Positions 46,629 through 56,310 of a stretch of 64,000 bases of DNA are shown piece by piece. The notes below the pieces were generated by a model, which was not told the DNA's origin, searched no databases, and was given only the letters and a program-made list of their open reading frames with translations. The first letter of the stretch is position 1. Each line of letters opens with the position of its first letter. The stretch is from CAJCIY01 sp964245825 (lineage in GTDB: Bacteria > Actinomycetota > Actinomycetes > Mycobacteriales > CAJCIY01), in the NCBI GenBank assembly GCA_964245825.1, contig CAXTNT010000009.1, positions 1 through 64,000 on the forward strand. Reading direction: 5' to 3'. The position numbers were made by a program, and so were the translations under genes.

Positions 46629-48031
46629 GACCGCTCGCGCAACCGGTCGAGGATCTCCGGACCGAGCAGCGTGACGTCGCCCGCCCCGACGGTCATCACG
46701 AGGTCGCCGGCGCGGGCGAGGTCCGCGACGAGCAGGCCGGCTGTCTGCATGGACGGCTCGAAGCGCACGCTGGCCGGCGGCAGTGGCACCGCGCCGGCGA
46801 CGAGCGCCCCGGAGACCCCCGGCACCGGATCCTCACGGGCCGCGTAGACCTCCAGCACCACGACCTCGTCGGCCAGGCCCAGGGCACGGCCGAACTCCGC
46901 GGCGAAGTCGGCCGTCCGGCTGAACAGGTGCGGCTGGAATACCACGATGAGCCGACCGACTCCGGCGACGACGCGCGCCGCGGTCAGTGCCGCTGTCACC
47001 TTCGCGGGATTGTGCGCATAGTCGTCGTACACGCGCACCCCGGCCGCAGAGCCCTTCAGCTCGAACCGCCGCCGGGCGCCCGCAAAGCCGGCGAGGCCGT
47101 CGCCGAGGTCGCGGAAGGGGAGCCCGAGGCCGAGGCCGGCCAGCAGGGCGCCGGCCGAGTCCAGAGCGTTGTGGAGCCCCACGACCGTCAGCTGGACGCG
47201 ACCCAGCTCGGTGCCGCCCAGCACGGCCGAGTACGAGGTGCCGTCGGGGCGCACCGAGAGCCTGTCGACACGCAGGTCGGCGTCGGCCGCCTGGCCGTAC
47301 GTACGGACATCGATGTGGTGTGCCCGGGCGTGCGCCGCCAGCGAGCGCGCCCCCGGGTCGTCCGCGCAGGTGACCAGGAACCCGTCCGCGGGGAGGGTCG
47401 CCGCGAAGTGCCGGAAGGCCTGCGCGACCGCGACCGACGACCCGTAGTGATCGAGGTGGTCGGCCTCGACGTTGGTGACCACGGCGGCGTGCGGGGCGAG
47501 CAGCAGGAACGAGCCGTCGCTCTCGTCCGCCTCCGCAACGAAGAACCGACCGCTGCCTTCGTGCGCGCCGCTGCCTGCCTCGTTCAGGTCGGCGCCGATC
47601 GCGAAGGAGGGGTCGGTCCGGCAGTGCTGCAGAGCCACGACCAGCATCGAGGTCGTGGTCGTCTTGCCGTGCGTACCGGCGATCGCGACGCCCGTCCGGC
47701 CGCGCATCAACTGGGCCAGGGCCAGCGCCCGGGGCAACACCGGCAGTCCGCGCTCACGGGCCGCGACCAGCTCGGGATTGTGCGAGCGGATCGCCGACGA
47801 GGCCACCACCACCTCGGCGCCGTCGAGGTTGGCCGCGTCGTGGCCCACGGCGATGCGCGCGCCGAGTGCGCGGAGCGCCGCCAACGCGGTGGAGTCCTTG
47901 GCATCGCTGCCAGACACGTGCGCGCCGCGGGCGAGCAGGATGCGCGCGATACCGCTCATCCCGACGCCACCGACGCCGACCAGGTGGACCCGGTCGAGGG
48001 CGACGGCAGGTTGTTCCGGCGGTGCGCTCAC
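46625..48031 (-). CDS. murC: UDP-N-acetylmuramate--L-alanine ligase
   Basis: MurC adds L-Ala to UDP-MurNAc. The 468-residue Mur ligase has VHLVGVGGVGMSGIA at the N-terminus, the ATP motif AIAGTHGKTTTTSML near 118-130, VFQPHLFSRT and the C-terminal domain YDDYAHNPAKV. The GTG overlaps the murG stop (GTGA). Confidence 0.98.
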   Translation of the reverse strand: MSAPPEQPAVALDRVHLVGVGGVGMSGIARILLARGAHVSGSDAKDSTALAALRALGARIAVGHDAANLDGAEVVVASSAIRSHNPELVAARERGLPVLPRALALAQLMRGRTGVAIAGTHGKTTTTSMLVVALQHCRTDPSFAIGADLNEAGSGAHEGSGRFFVAEADESDGSFLLLAPHAAVVTNVEADHLDHYGSSVAVAQAFRHFAATLPADGFLVTCADDPGARSLAAHARAHHIDVRTYGQAADADLRVDRLSVRPDGTSYSAVLGGTELGRVQLTVVGLHNALDSAGALLAGLGLGLPFRDLGDGLAGFAGARRRFELKGSAAGVRVYDDYAHNPAKVTAALTAARVVAGVGRLIVVFQPHLFSRTADFAAEFGRALGLADEVVVLEVYAAREDPVPGVSGALVAGAVPLPPASVRFEPSMQTAGLLVADLARAGDLVMTVGAGDVTLLGPEILDRLRERS

Positions 48032-49128
48032 CCGTCCATCTTGGCCTGGTCGCGGCCGCAGGCGGTCTCGACCATCGCGGCCAGCAGGGCCGCCGCGTCG
48101 CCCGGCGTACTCTCGCGCGCCGCCGCCGACATCACCCCGAGGCGAGCCTCGTCGGCAAGCAACGGCAGGAGCTGATGCCGTATCCAGTTGCCGTCGAGGT
48201 AGGCGTCCTCGACCAGCAATCCGCCGCCCGCCGCCACCACCGGCTGGGCGTTGAGCCGCTGCTCACCGTTGCCGATCGGCAGCGGGACGTAGACCCCGGG
48301 CAGGCCGGTCGCTGCAAGCTCGGCGCAGGTCACCGCGCCGGCCCGGCACAGCGCGAGGTCGGCAGCGGCGTACGCGTCGGCCATCTGCGCCACGTACGGG
48401 ACGACGACATGCCTTGGGTACGCCCGGACCTGCGCCGCGATCGCGTCGGCGTTGGCGGCCCCGGCATGGTGGAGCACCGCGACCCCCGCGGCGGCGAGGT
48501 CGCCGGCCGCGGCGACGACCGCCGCGTTGATGCGCTGCGCCCCCTGCGAGCCTCCCGTGACCAGCAACACGGGGCCACCGGCCGGCAGGCCGAACGAGGT
48601 CCGTGCCGCGGCCCGCGCGCCCACGCGGTCGAGGTGCGCGATCTCCGGGCGCAGCGGGATGCCGACGACGCGGGCATGCGGCAGGCCGCAGTCGGCGCGG
48701 GCGACCGCGACGTCGGTGGTGAGCCGGGCGCCGAGTCGGTTGGCGATCCCGGCGCGGGCGTTGGCCTCGTGCACGACGATCGGCACGTGGCGGCGCCGGG
48801 CTGCGAGATAGGCCGGGACCGAGGCGTACCCGCCGAACCCGACGACTGCGCACGGCCGCTCACGGTCCAGCACCGCCAGCGCCGCGAGCACCGCACCGTG
48901 CAGCCGGCGCGGGACGGAGGCCAGCTCGACGCCGGGCCGTCGTGGCAGCGGGACCCGGGGCACCGTCACCAGCTCGTGGCCGCGGGCGGGCACCAGGCGC
49001 ACCTCCAGGCCGCTCGAGGTGCCCATCAGCAACGGCCGGAACCCGGCCGCGACCAGCGCGTCGGCGAGCGCGAGCGCGGGCTCGACGTGACCGGCGGTGC
49101 CGCCGGCCGCAAGCAGGACGGTCCGCAC
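48028..49128 (-). CDS. murG: UDP-N-acetylglucosamine--lipid I N-acetylglucosaminyltransferase
   Basis: MurG adds GlcNAc to lipid I to give lipid II. The 366-residue GT28 enzyme has LLAAGGTAGHVEPALALAD, VVGFGGYASVPAYLAA, IVVHEANARAGIANR, LVTGGSQGAQRIN and CRAGAVTCAELAATGLPGV. The GTG start at 49128 is 2 nt after the ftsW stop. The N-terminal GGTAGHVEP replaces the common GGTGGHIxP. Confidence 0.96.
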   Translation of the reverse strand: MRTVLLAAGGTAGHVEPALALADALVAAGFRPLLMGTSSGLEVRLVPARGHELVTVPRVPLPRRPGVELASVPRRLHGAVLAALAVLDRERPCAVVGFGGYASVPAYLAARRRHVPIVVHEANARAGIANRLGARLTTDVAVARADCGLPHARVVGIPLRPEIAHLDRVGARAAARTSFGLPAGGPVLLVTGGSQGAQRINAAVVAAAGDLAAAGVAVLHHAGAANADAIAAQVRAYPRHVVVPYVAQMADAYAAADLALCRAGAVTCAELAATGLPGVYVPLPIGNGEQRLNAQPVVAAGGGLLVEDAYLDGNWIRHQLLPLLADEARLGVMSAAARESTPGDAAALLAAMVETACGRDQAKMDG

Positions 49129-49130
49129 GG

Positions 49131-50354
49131 TCAGCGGCGGGCGGATCGACGACGGCGCGTCCGAAAGGCGGGGGCCCCCTTCTCGGTCCGCGCGAACGAG
49201 GCCAGCAGGCCCACCGCGACGAGCGTCGGCAGCAACGCAGAGCCACCGAAGGAGATGAACGGCAGCGGGATGCCGGTGATGGGCAGCACCCCCACGACCG
49301 CACCCATGTTGACGACGGCCTGCCCGACCAGCCACACGGTGATCGCCGCCGCCGCGACCCGCACGAACCTGTCGGTCGTGCGCTGGGCGATCCGCATCCC
49401 GGCGAACCCCAGCACGCCGAAGAGCAGCACCACCAGGAGGGTCCCGAGCAGTCCCAGCTCCTCGCCGATGATGGCGAAGATGAAGTCGGTGTGCGCGTTG
49501 GGCAGATAGCCCCACTTCTCGGCCGAGGAGCCCAGCCCGGTGCCCCACCAGCCACCAGTGGCCAGTCCGTACAAGCCCTGCACCGCCTGGTATCCGCTGT
49601 CCTGGGAGTGCGCGAAGGGGTGCAGGTACGAGGTGAGCCGGGCCAGCCGGTAAGGCTCCGCCACGGCGACGAAGACACCGAGGGCGCCCACCCCGGCGGC
49701 CAACAGCGCGAAGAGCCGGCCTGGCGCGCCGACAACCCACAACTGGGTGAACACGATGAGCAGTAGCACGATCGTGGTGCCCATGTCGGGCTCGCCCATG
49801 ACCAGTGCGGCGAACAGCATGCCGACCGGCAGCAACGGCACGAGCAGGTGCTTCCACTGCCCCAACAACCGCCATTTGCGGACGAGCAGGTCCGAGCCCC
49901 AGACCACCAGCGCCAGCTTGGCGACCTCCGACGGCTGGATCGTGAGGCTGCCGACGCCGATCCACCGGGTCGCGCCGTAGGCGCTGACGCCGACCCCCGG
50001 CACGAGGACCGCGCCCAGGCCCAGCCCGGCCGCGATCACCAGCGGGTAGCCAAGCCGGCGCACGTGCCGCAGCGGCAACCGCGCCGCTCCCACCGCGAGC
50101 GGCAGACCGACCAGCAGCCACAGCAGCTGCTTCTCGAACAGCGCGTACGGGTTGCCGGAGGCCTGCAAAGAGGTCACGTCCGAGGCCGACAGGACCATGA
50201 CCAGGCCGAGGACGACGAGCAGACCGGACGACCCGAGCACGAGGTAATAGGAGGCCAGCGGCCGGTCGAGCAGCCGGGGGCGGGCGGCCGGCACTGCGTG
50301 CAGGGTCGCGCTCGTCACCGTGGTCCGCGTACGGGGAAGCGGCTCGGCAGTCAT
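49131..50354 (-). CDS. ftsW: Lipid II polymerase / division protein FtsW
   Basis: FtsW is the SEDS glycosyltransferase that polymerises septal lipid II with FtsI. The 407-residue membrane protein has about ten helices and SEDS motifs GATRWIGVGSLTIQPSEVAKLALVV, MGEPDMGTTIV, GYQAVQGLYGLATGGWWGTGLG and GIPLPFISFGGSALLP. The ATG at 50354 follows CAGGAG. Nothing like murD is present between mraY and ftsW. Confidence 0.97.
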   Translation of the reverse strand: MTAEPLPRTRTTVTSATLHAVPAARPRLLDRPLASYYLVLGSSGLLVVLGLVMVLSASDVTSLQASGNPYALFEKQLLWLLVGLPLAVGAARLPLRHVRRLGYPLVIAAGLGLGAVLVPGVGVSAYGATRWIGVGSLTIQPSEVAKLALVVWGSDLLVRKWRLLGQWKHLLVPLLPVGMLFAALVMGEPDMGTTIVLLLIVFTQLWVVGAPGRLFALLAAGVGALGVFVAVAEPYRLARLTSYLHPFAHSQDSGYQAVQGLYGLATGGWWGTGLGSSAEKWGYLPNAHTDFIFAIIGEELGLLGTLLVVLLFGVLGFAGMRIAQRTTDRFVRVAAAAITVWLVGQAVVNMGAVVGVLPITGIPLPFISFGGSALLPTLVAVGLLASFARTEKGAPAFRTRRRRSARR

Positions 50355-50466
50355 CGGGTCTCCTGACCAGTCGGGAGCGTCGTCATCATCGCCGCCCGTC
50401 GCTCCGTCGCGGGGACGTGGGGCGGCGTGGCGCCGACCGCGCGGAGCCCCTGTGCCGCAAGGCCTT

Positions 50467-51537
50467 TCAGGCGAGTGTGCCGTGGGCGAGGTACTCGGCG
50501 TAGAACAGCCCGATGCCGAACGCCACCGCGAGCCCGGCGAGGATCCAGAACCGGATCACGATGGTGACCTCGTGCCAGCCCGCGAGTTCGAAGTGATGCT
50601 GCAGCGGAGCCATGTTGAAGACCCGTCGGCCGGTAGCCTTGAAGCACGCGACCTGGATGACCACCGACAGCGTGATCGCGACGAACAAGCCGCCGAGCAC
50701 CACCAGCAGCAGCTCCGTCCGGGTGGTCATGGCGATCGTGGCGAACGCGCCACCGAGGGCAAGCGAGCCGGTGTCGCCCATGAAGATCTTGGCGGGCGGG
50801 GCGTTCCACCACAGGAACCCGAAGCAGGCACCCATCGCGGCCGCGGCCACCACGGCGACGTCGAGCGGATCGCGGACCTCGTAGCAGGTCGCCTGGGTCA
50901 CGCCGCAACGGTTGCCGAACTGCCAGAACGCGATGATCACGTAGGCGGCGAACACCATCGCGGCGGCGCCCGTCGCCAGCCCGTCGAGCCCGTCGGAGAG
51001 GTTCACGCCGTTGGAGGTGCCGCTGATCATCAGGTACGCCCACACCACGAACCCCACCGCGCCCAGGCTGATCGTCGAGTCGTGGATGAAGGAGATGTGG
51101 GTGGAGGCCGGGTCGAGACGGCCGCCGGCACCGCCGCGGAAGTGCATGGCCAGCAGGGCGAACGCCACCGCCACGCCCGCCTGACCGACCAGCTTGGCGG
51201 TCTTGGTGAGACCGAGCGAGCGCTGGTGCCGGATCTTCAGGAAGTCGTCGAGGAAGCCCACCACGCCCAGCCCGGTCATCGTCATCAGCACCAGCAGCGC
51301 GGACGCGGTCGGCCCGTCCCCTTGCACCAGGTGCGCGACGGAGTACCCGATGAGGGTGGCCAGGATGATCACGGTGCCGCCCATCGTGGGCGTGCCGCGC
51401 TTGGTGTGGTGCGAGGCCGGCCCGTCGTCGCGGATCTCCTGCCCGTAGCCCTGGCTGCGGAAGAAGCGGATCACGGCCGGGGTGGCCAGCATCGCGATGA
51501 CGAGCGACGTCAGCGCCGCGGTGAGCACCGTCTTCAC
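50467..51537 (-). CDS. mraY: Phospho-N-acetylmuramoyl-pentapeptide transferase
   Basis: MraY transfers phospho-MurNAc-pentapeptide to undecaprenyl phosphate, forming lipid I. The 356-residue protein has ten helices. Key features: HHTKRGTPTMGG, FLDDFLKIRHQRSLGL (Asp pair), NLSDGLDGLATG, MGDTGSLALGGAF and FKATGRRVFNMAPLQHHFE. GTG start overlaps the murF stop (GTGA). Confidence 0.98.
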   Translation of the reverse strand: MKTVLTAALTSLVIAMLATPAVIRFFRSQGYGQEIRDDGPASHHTKRGTPTMGGTVIILATLIGYSVAHLVQGDGPTASALLVLMTMTGLGVVGFLDDFLKIRHQRSLGLTKTAKLVGQAGVAVAFALLAMHFRGGAGGRLDPASTHISFIHDSTISLGAVGFVVWAYLMISGTSNGVNLSDGLDGLATGAAAMVFAAYVIIAFWQFGNRCGVTQATCYEVRDPLDVAVVAAAAMGACFGFLWWNAPPAKIFMGDTGSLALGGAFATIAMTTRTELLLVVLGGLFVAITLSVVIQVACFKATGRRVFNMAPLQHHFELAGWHEVTIVIRFWILAGLAVAFGIGLFYAEYLAHGTLA

Positions 51538-52862
51538 GAGCGCTGCTCCCCGGCCACGGGCGCATCCTCCCGCAGCAGCGCCGCAGCCACACGCTCCAGA
51601 CCGGTGGCGCGGGAGCCCTTGACCAGCACGACGTCGCCCGGCCGAAGCTGCGCGCGCAGCAGCAGCACGGCGGCCTCGACGTCGGCGGCGTCCTCGTCCG
51701 CGCGGTATCCCGGCTCGTCGACGGCGACCACCCGCGCACCGAGGGCCCGCGCGTACGCACCGGCCTCGGCATGCCGCTGGGCCGCGGCGTCGCCCAGCTC
51801 GTGCATCCGGCCGAGCACGGCGACGGTACGGCCGCCGGCGCCGAGTGCGGCCAGCGCATCCAGGGCGGCGCGCATCGACTCGGGGTTGGCGTTGTAGCTG
51901 TCGTTGACGACGGTGATGCCGGCAGGCGTACGCGTGACCTCCATCCGCCAGCGGCTGGCCGGCGCCGCACGGTTGAGCGCCGCGCCGACCACCTCCACCG
52001 ACAGGCCGGCGGCCAGCCCGACCACCGCTGCCGCCAGGGCGTTGGGCACCTGGTGCGCGCCGACCAGCAGCATCCGTACCGGCGTCGAGCCCTCCGGAGC
52101 GACCAGCCGGAAGGCGGGACGGCCCCCGACGTCGAGCACCAGCCCTTCGGCGCGCACGTCGCCCGCCGCGCCGAACGTCCGGACCGTCGCGCCGGCACGC
52201 CCGGCCATGGCCGCGACCAGCGGGTCGTCGGCGTTCAGCACGGCGAGATCGGTGGCGGCCTCGACGAGCTCGCCCTTGGCGGCGGCGATCGCTGCCCGGG
52301 TCCCGAACTCGCCGAGGTGCGCGGAGCCGACGTTGAGGACGACGCCGACGTGCGGCCGGCTCAGCGCGCAGAGCCGCGCGACGTCACCGGGGGCGCGGGC
52401 GCCCATCTCGAGCACCAGGTGCACGGTGGTCTCGTCTGCGCGCAGAACGGTCAGCGGCGTACCGATGTCGTTGTTGTGGGACCCCGGCGGCGCGACGACC
52501 GGCCCGGCGTCGGCCAGCACCGCCGCGAGCAGGTCCTTGGTCGAGGTCTTGCCGACTGATCCGGTGACGGCGACGACCCGGGCGGTCAACCGGTCCCGGT
52601 GGGCGGCGGCGAGCGCACCGAGGGCGACGACGGTGTCAGCGACCAGGACGTGCGGCACGGGTACCGGACGCTGGGCCAGAACCCCTGTGGCGCCGGCACT
52701 CTGCGCATAGTCATGGCCGTCGACCCGGTCTCCCGGGAGGGCCACGAACAGCGACCCGGGGCCGGCGTCCCGAGAGTCGATCACGACCCGGTCGACGAGC
52801 GCGTCGGCGCCGTGCAACGCGCCGCCGGTGGCCGTGGCCACCGCGCTGAGCGCCGTCAGCAC
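51534..52862 (-). CDS. murF: UDP-MurNAc-tripeptide--D-alanyl-D-alanine ligase
   Basis: MurF adds D-Ala-D-Ala. The 442-residue Mur ligase has VDRVVIDSRDAGPGSLFVAL, the P-loop VTGSVGKTSTKDLLA, LEMGARAPGDVARL and VVNDSYNANPESMRAALDAL. GTG at 52862 overlaps the murE stop by 7 nt, so translation is coupled. Confidence 0.97.
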   Translation of the reverse strand: MLTALSAVATATGGALHGADALVDRVVIDSRDAGPGSLFVALPGDRVDGHDYAQSAGATGVLAQRPVPVPHVLVADTVVALGALAAAHRDRLTARVVAVTGSVGKTSTKDLLAAVLADAGPVVAPPGSHNNDIGTPLTVLRADETTVHLVLEMGARAPGDVARLCALSRPHVGVVLNVGSAHLGEFGTRAAIAAAKGELVEAATDLAVLNADDPLVAAMAGRAGATVRTFGAAGDVRAEGLVLDVGGRPAFRLVAPEGSTPVRMLLVGAHQVPNALAAAVVGLAAGLSVEVVGAALNRAAPASRWRMEVTRTPAGITVVNDSYNANPESMRAALDALAALGAGGRTVAVLGRMHELGDAAAQRHAEAGAYARALGARVVAVDEPGYRADEDAADVEAAVLLLRAQLRPGDVVLVKGSRATGLERVAAALLREDAPVAGEQRS

Positions 52863-54334
52863 GCGAGGACCTCGCGCAGCACCGCGCGATCGTCGAAGGG
52901 GTGCACCACGCCAGCCACTTCCTGGCCGGTCTCGTGCCCCTTGCCCGCCACGAGCAGGGTGTCGCCGCGGCCGAGGCCGGCGGCGGCCTCGGCGATGGCG
53001 GCGCGCCGGTCGGGTTCCACCACGTACGCGCCCGTCAGGCCACCGGTCATCGCGGCCAGGATCGCGAGCGGGTCCTCGCTGCGCGGGTTGTCGCTGGTCA
53101 GCACCGCGAGGTCGGCACCGGCCACGGCAGCGCGGGCCATCGCCGGTCGCTTGCCGGCGTCGCGGTCCCCACCCGCGCCGAGCACCACGACGAGCCGGCC
53201 CGGGGTGAGCGGCCGGAGCGCCCCGAGCACCCGGGCCACGGCATCGGGGGTGTGCGCGTAGTCGACCAGCGCGGTGAACGGCTGACCGGCTTCCACCCGT
53301 TCGAGCCGGCCGGGAACACCTGCGGCAGAGGCGATCCCGGCCGCCGCTGTCTCGGGGGTGAGGCCGACCGCCACCAACGTGGCCAGCGCGCCGAGGGCAT
53401 TGGCGACGTTGAACGAACCGGGCAGCGCCACCGACATCGCGACATCCTCGCCGGCCGGGCCCAACGCTCGGAAGCGGGAGCCTCGGGCGTCGGCCACGAC
53501 CTCGGCGGCCGACCAGTCGGCCCGCGCGTCGCCCTCCACCGAGTAGGTCACCAGCGGGACCCGTACCAGCTCGACCAGCCGCTGGCCCCACGGGCCGTCC
53601 GTGCAGATCACCGCGGTCCCACAGCGCGCCGGTGCGAACAGCAGCGCCTTCGCGGCGAAGTAGCGGTCCATGCCGCCGTGGAAGTCGAGGTGGTCCTGGG
53701 ACAGTCCGGTGAACACACCTGCCGCGTAGCGGACCCCGTCGACGCGGTGCTGCACCAGCGCGTGCGAGGACACCTCCATGGCCACCGCCTGCACGCCGCG
53801 CTGGCGGGCCACGGCGAGCAGCGCGTGCAGGTCGGTCGCCTCCGGCGTCGTCCGCACCGAGGCCACCACCTCGCCGGCAAGTCGGGTCTCCACGGTCCCG
53901 ATCACCCCGGTGGTCCGCTGGGCGCCGGCCAGGCCCGCCTCCAGCAGGTAGGTGAGGGTGGTCTTGCCGTCGGTCCCGGTCACGCCCAGCATCAGCAGGG
54001 CATCTGCGGGACGGCCGTACACCTCCGCGGCGAGCTCCCCCAGCACCGCCCGCGGGTCCTCGCAGGCCAGCAGCGGCAGGCCTGCCACGGTCGCCTCTTC
54101 ATCGGACAGGACGGCGACCGCGCCGGCCGCCGCGGCGGCAGACACGAACGAGGCCCCGTGGACCTGCGTGCCCGGGAGGGCCGCGTAGAGGTCACCGGGC
54201 TCGACCGAGCGGGAGTCGAGGGTTACGCCGGTGACCTCGACCGCTTGCCACGCGGGGTCCACCCCGGCGCCCGCAAGGACCGCGAGCCGGTCGAGGGACA
54301 CCGGTGGCAGGCCGCGGGGCCGGGGCGCGGACAC
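52856..54334 (-). CDS. murE: UDP-MurNAc-L-Ala-D-Glu ligase, meso-DAP-adding
   Basis: MurE adds the third amino acid. The 492-residue enzyme has GVTLDSRSVEPGDLYAALPG, the P-loop GVTGTDGKTTLTYLLE, and LSQDHLDFHGGMDRY. The specificity motif near residue 415 is TSDNPRSEDP; DNPR is the meso-diaminopimelate form. GTG start, 11 nt after the ftsI stop. Confidence 0.97.
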   Translation of the reverse strand: MSAPRPRGLPPVSLDRLAVLAGAGVDPAWQAVEVTGVTLDSRSVEPGDLYAALPGTQVHGASFVSAAAAAGAVAVLSDEEATVAGLPLLACEDPRAVLGELAAEVYGRPADALLMLGVTGTDGKTTLTYLLEAGLAGAQRTTGVIGTVETRLAGEVVASVRTTPEATDLHALLAVARQRGVQAVAMEVSSHALVQHRVDGVRYAAGVFTGLSQDHLDFHGGMDRYFAAKALLFAPARCGTAVICTDGPWGQRLVELVRVPLVTYSVEGDARADWSAAEVVADARGSRFRALGPAGEDVAMSVALPGSFNVANALGALATLVAVGLTPETAAAGIASAAGVPGRLERVEAGQPFTALVDYAHTPDAVARVLGALRPLTPGRLVVVLGAGGDRDAGKRPAMARAAVAGADLAVLTSDNPRSEDPLAILAAMTGGLTGAYVVEPDRRAAIAEAAAGLGRGDTLLVAGKGHETGQEVAGVVHPFDDRAVLREVLAC

Positions 54335-54345
54335 AGCGGGGAACG

Positions 54346-56310
54346 CTATCCGCCGAGGGGGATGGTCGGCGCCTTGGTCGTCGAGGGCGGGATCCGCAGG
54401 GACTGCAGGGCGAACGACATCACCCGCTGGAACACCGGACCCGCCACGGTGCCGCCGTAGATGTTCCCGTGGGGTCGCACCAGCACGACCTCGACCACCA
54501 GCTGCGGGTCGTCAGCCGGTGCCATCCCCACGAAGCTCGAGGTGTAGCCGGAGTAGCGGCCGTTGGCACCGATCGCGTTCGCGGTGCCGGTCTTGCCGGC
54601 GATGCGGTAGCCGCTGATCGCCGCGGCGGGCGCTGTGCCGTTCTCGGTGGTCACCTGTTCCAACATCGTGCGCAGGGTCGCGGCCACGCCCGGGGCCACG
54701 ACGCGATGGGTGGCGGGCGCTGGGCTCAAGACCTTCTTGCCGTCGGGAGCGATGGTGGCGGACACGACCTGCGGCTGCACGTACATGCCGCCGTTGGCAA
54801 CGGCGCCATAGGCCGCCGCCACCTGCATGGCGGTGACGTCGAGGCCCTGTCCGAAGGGGATGGTGGCCGCGGTGGTCGGCCCCCAGCTCGCGACCGGCGG
54901 CACGTCGCCGGCGCTCTCGCCGGGCAGCCCGACGCCGGTGGGCTGCCCGAAGCCGAAGCTCCTCAGGTACGCCGCGACAGTCGCGTTGCCCAGCCGCTGG
55001 GCGATCTCGATGGCGCCGACGTTGCTGGACTTCGCCAGCACGCCGGTGAAGGTGAGCTTCTCGTCCCCGTGCCCCTCGGCGTCGTGGAAGTCGCTGCCGC
55101 CGATCTCCAGGTGCGAGGGGATGTCGAGTACGGAGGTCGGGGTCAGGATGCGGCTCTGCAGCGCCGCGGCCGCCACGATCACCTTGTTGACGCTGCCCGG
55201 CTCGTACACGCCGCTGACGCTGACGTTGCCGGTGGCGCCCGACGGGGCGGCCCCCGGGTCTGACGCGTCGAACGTCGGGGCTACCGCGTCCGCGAGCACC
55301 TGCCCGTTCTTGGGGTTCAGCACGATCACGCTGCCGGACTGGGCGTGGTACTTCGCGACCTGGCTGGCGATGGCTTGCTGGGCCTCCCACTGGATGTTGG
55401 GGTCGAGCGTGAGCTGGACGGACGCACCCGGTACCGCCGCCTGCGCGCTCTCCCCCGCGCCGGGAATCACGACGCCGTCGTACGCCACCTGAGTCGTCGT
55501 ACTGCCCGCGATCCCCTGCAGCTGCGCCTGCCTCGCCGCCTCGATGCCGGCGACGCCCTGGTCGTTGTAGTCGGTGAAGCCGATGACGTCGGCGCCGAGG
55601 GCGCCGTTCGGGTAGATGCGCTCGGTCTCGTGCTGGGTCGCGACGCCCGGCAGCGTGAGGGCGTCGACCCGCGCGGCGAGGGCGGGGGTCACGTCGTGGG
55701 CGAGGTAGGCGAAGCGTCCCGGCAGTGACATGCGCGCCGCAAGCGTGGTTGCGTCGAGACCAAGCACCGGTGCCAGCTCGGCCGCCTCGTCGACGGCGTT
55801 GCCGTCCTTGCGGACGAGCGAGGGGTCCGCGAAGACGGCACGGGCGTCGATGTCCTGGGCGAGGACGCCGCCGTTGCGGTCGAGGATCTCCCCCCGGACG
55901 GCAGGCACCACGGTGGTGCGCACCCGCTGCGCCTTGGCCTGAGCCGCGTACGCGGTGCCGCCGAGGCCCTGCAGCCACAGCAGGCGGGCCACCAGCGCCA
56001 GCAGCGCCAGCGTGAGCAGGGCGGCGCCGCCACGGAGCCGGACGCCTGGCCGTACGGCGCGGACCCGGCCGCTTGTCCGCTTCGTCGGGGGCCGCCGGCG
56101 CGGGGTGCCGGCCCGAGCTGTGGTGCTCGCGCCCACCCTCCGGCGGTCGCGCGTCGCCGGGGGCTGTGACGACCGGGTCTGTGTCGACCGGGTCTGTGAC
56201 GACCGGGCTTGTGGCGACCGACTGCGCGGCGTAGCGGACCCCGGAACCCGGCGCGCCGAGGGCAGCGGGGTGATCGGGTGCGGGCGCCGCGGCGGGGTAC
56301 GTCCGGTCAT
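54346..56310 (-). CDS. ftsI: Class B penicillin-binding protein FtsI
   Basis: FtsI (PBP3) cross-links septal peptidoglycan. The 654-residue protein has a long polar N-terminus (about 90 residues, rich in Arg, Ser and Pro with repeated RSSQTRSTQ units), one helix (about 95-113), a pedestal domain and a transpeptidase with Ser373 in YEPGSVNKV, SSN at 428-430 and KTGTAN near 570. ATG overlaps the ftsL stop. The cytoplasmic tail is longer than in E. coli FtsI. Confidence 0.97.
   Translation of the reverse strand: MTGRTPPRRPHPITPLPSARRVPGSATPRSRSPQARSSQTRSTQTRSSQPPATRDRRRVGASTTARAGTPRRRPPTKRTSGRVRAVRPGVRLRGGAALLTLALLALVARLLWLQGLGGTAYAAQAKAQRVRTTVVPAVRGEILDRNGGVLAQDIDARAVFADPSLVRKDGNAVDEAAELAPVLGLDATTLAARMSLPGRFAYLAHDVTPALAARVDALTLPGVATQHETERIYPNGALGADVIGFTDYNDQGVAGIEAARQAQLQGIAGSTTTQVAYDGVVIPGAGESAQAAVPGASVQLTLDPNIQWEAQQAIASQVAKYHAQSGSVIVLNPKNGQVLADAVAPTFDASDPGAAPSGATGNVSVSGVYEPGSVNKVIVAAAALQSRILTPTSVLDIPSHLEIGGSDFHDAEGHGDEKLTFTGVLAKSSNVGAIEIAQRLGNATVAAYLRSFGFGQPTGVGLPGESAGDVPPVASWGPTTAATIPFGQGLDVTAMQVAAAYGAVANGGMYVQPQVVSATIAPDGKKVLSPAPATHRVVAPGVAATLRTMLEQVTTENGTAPAAAISGYRIAGKTGTANAIGANGRYSGYTSSFVGMAPADDPQLVVEVVLVRPHGNIYGGTVAGPVFQRVMSFALQSLRIPPSTTKAPTIPLGG
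56168..56215. repeat. Tandem 15-bp-type repeats in the ftsI 5' end
   Basis: Three to four copies of a GACCGGGTCTGTG(T/A)C-like unit of about 15 bp encode the repeated Thr-Arg-Ser/Thr-Gln run of the FtsI tail. Slippage-prone, in frame. Confidence 0.75.

Noticed and set aside
50355..50466. Remnant of murD between mraY and ftsW
   Set aside because: Translated in all frames the 112 nt give no MurD-like sequence; the end is a normal ribosome-binding region for ftsW.
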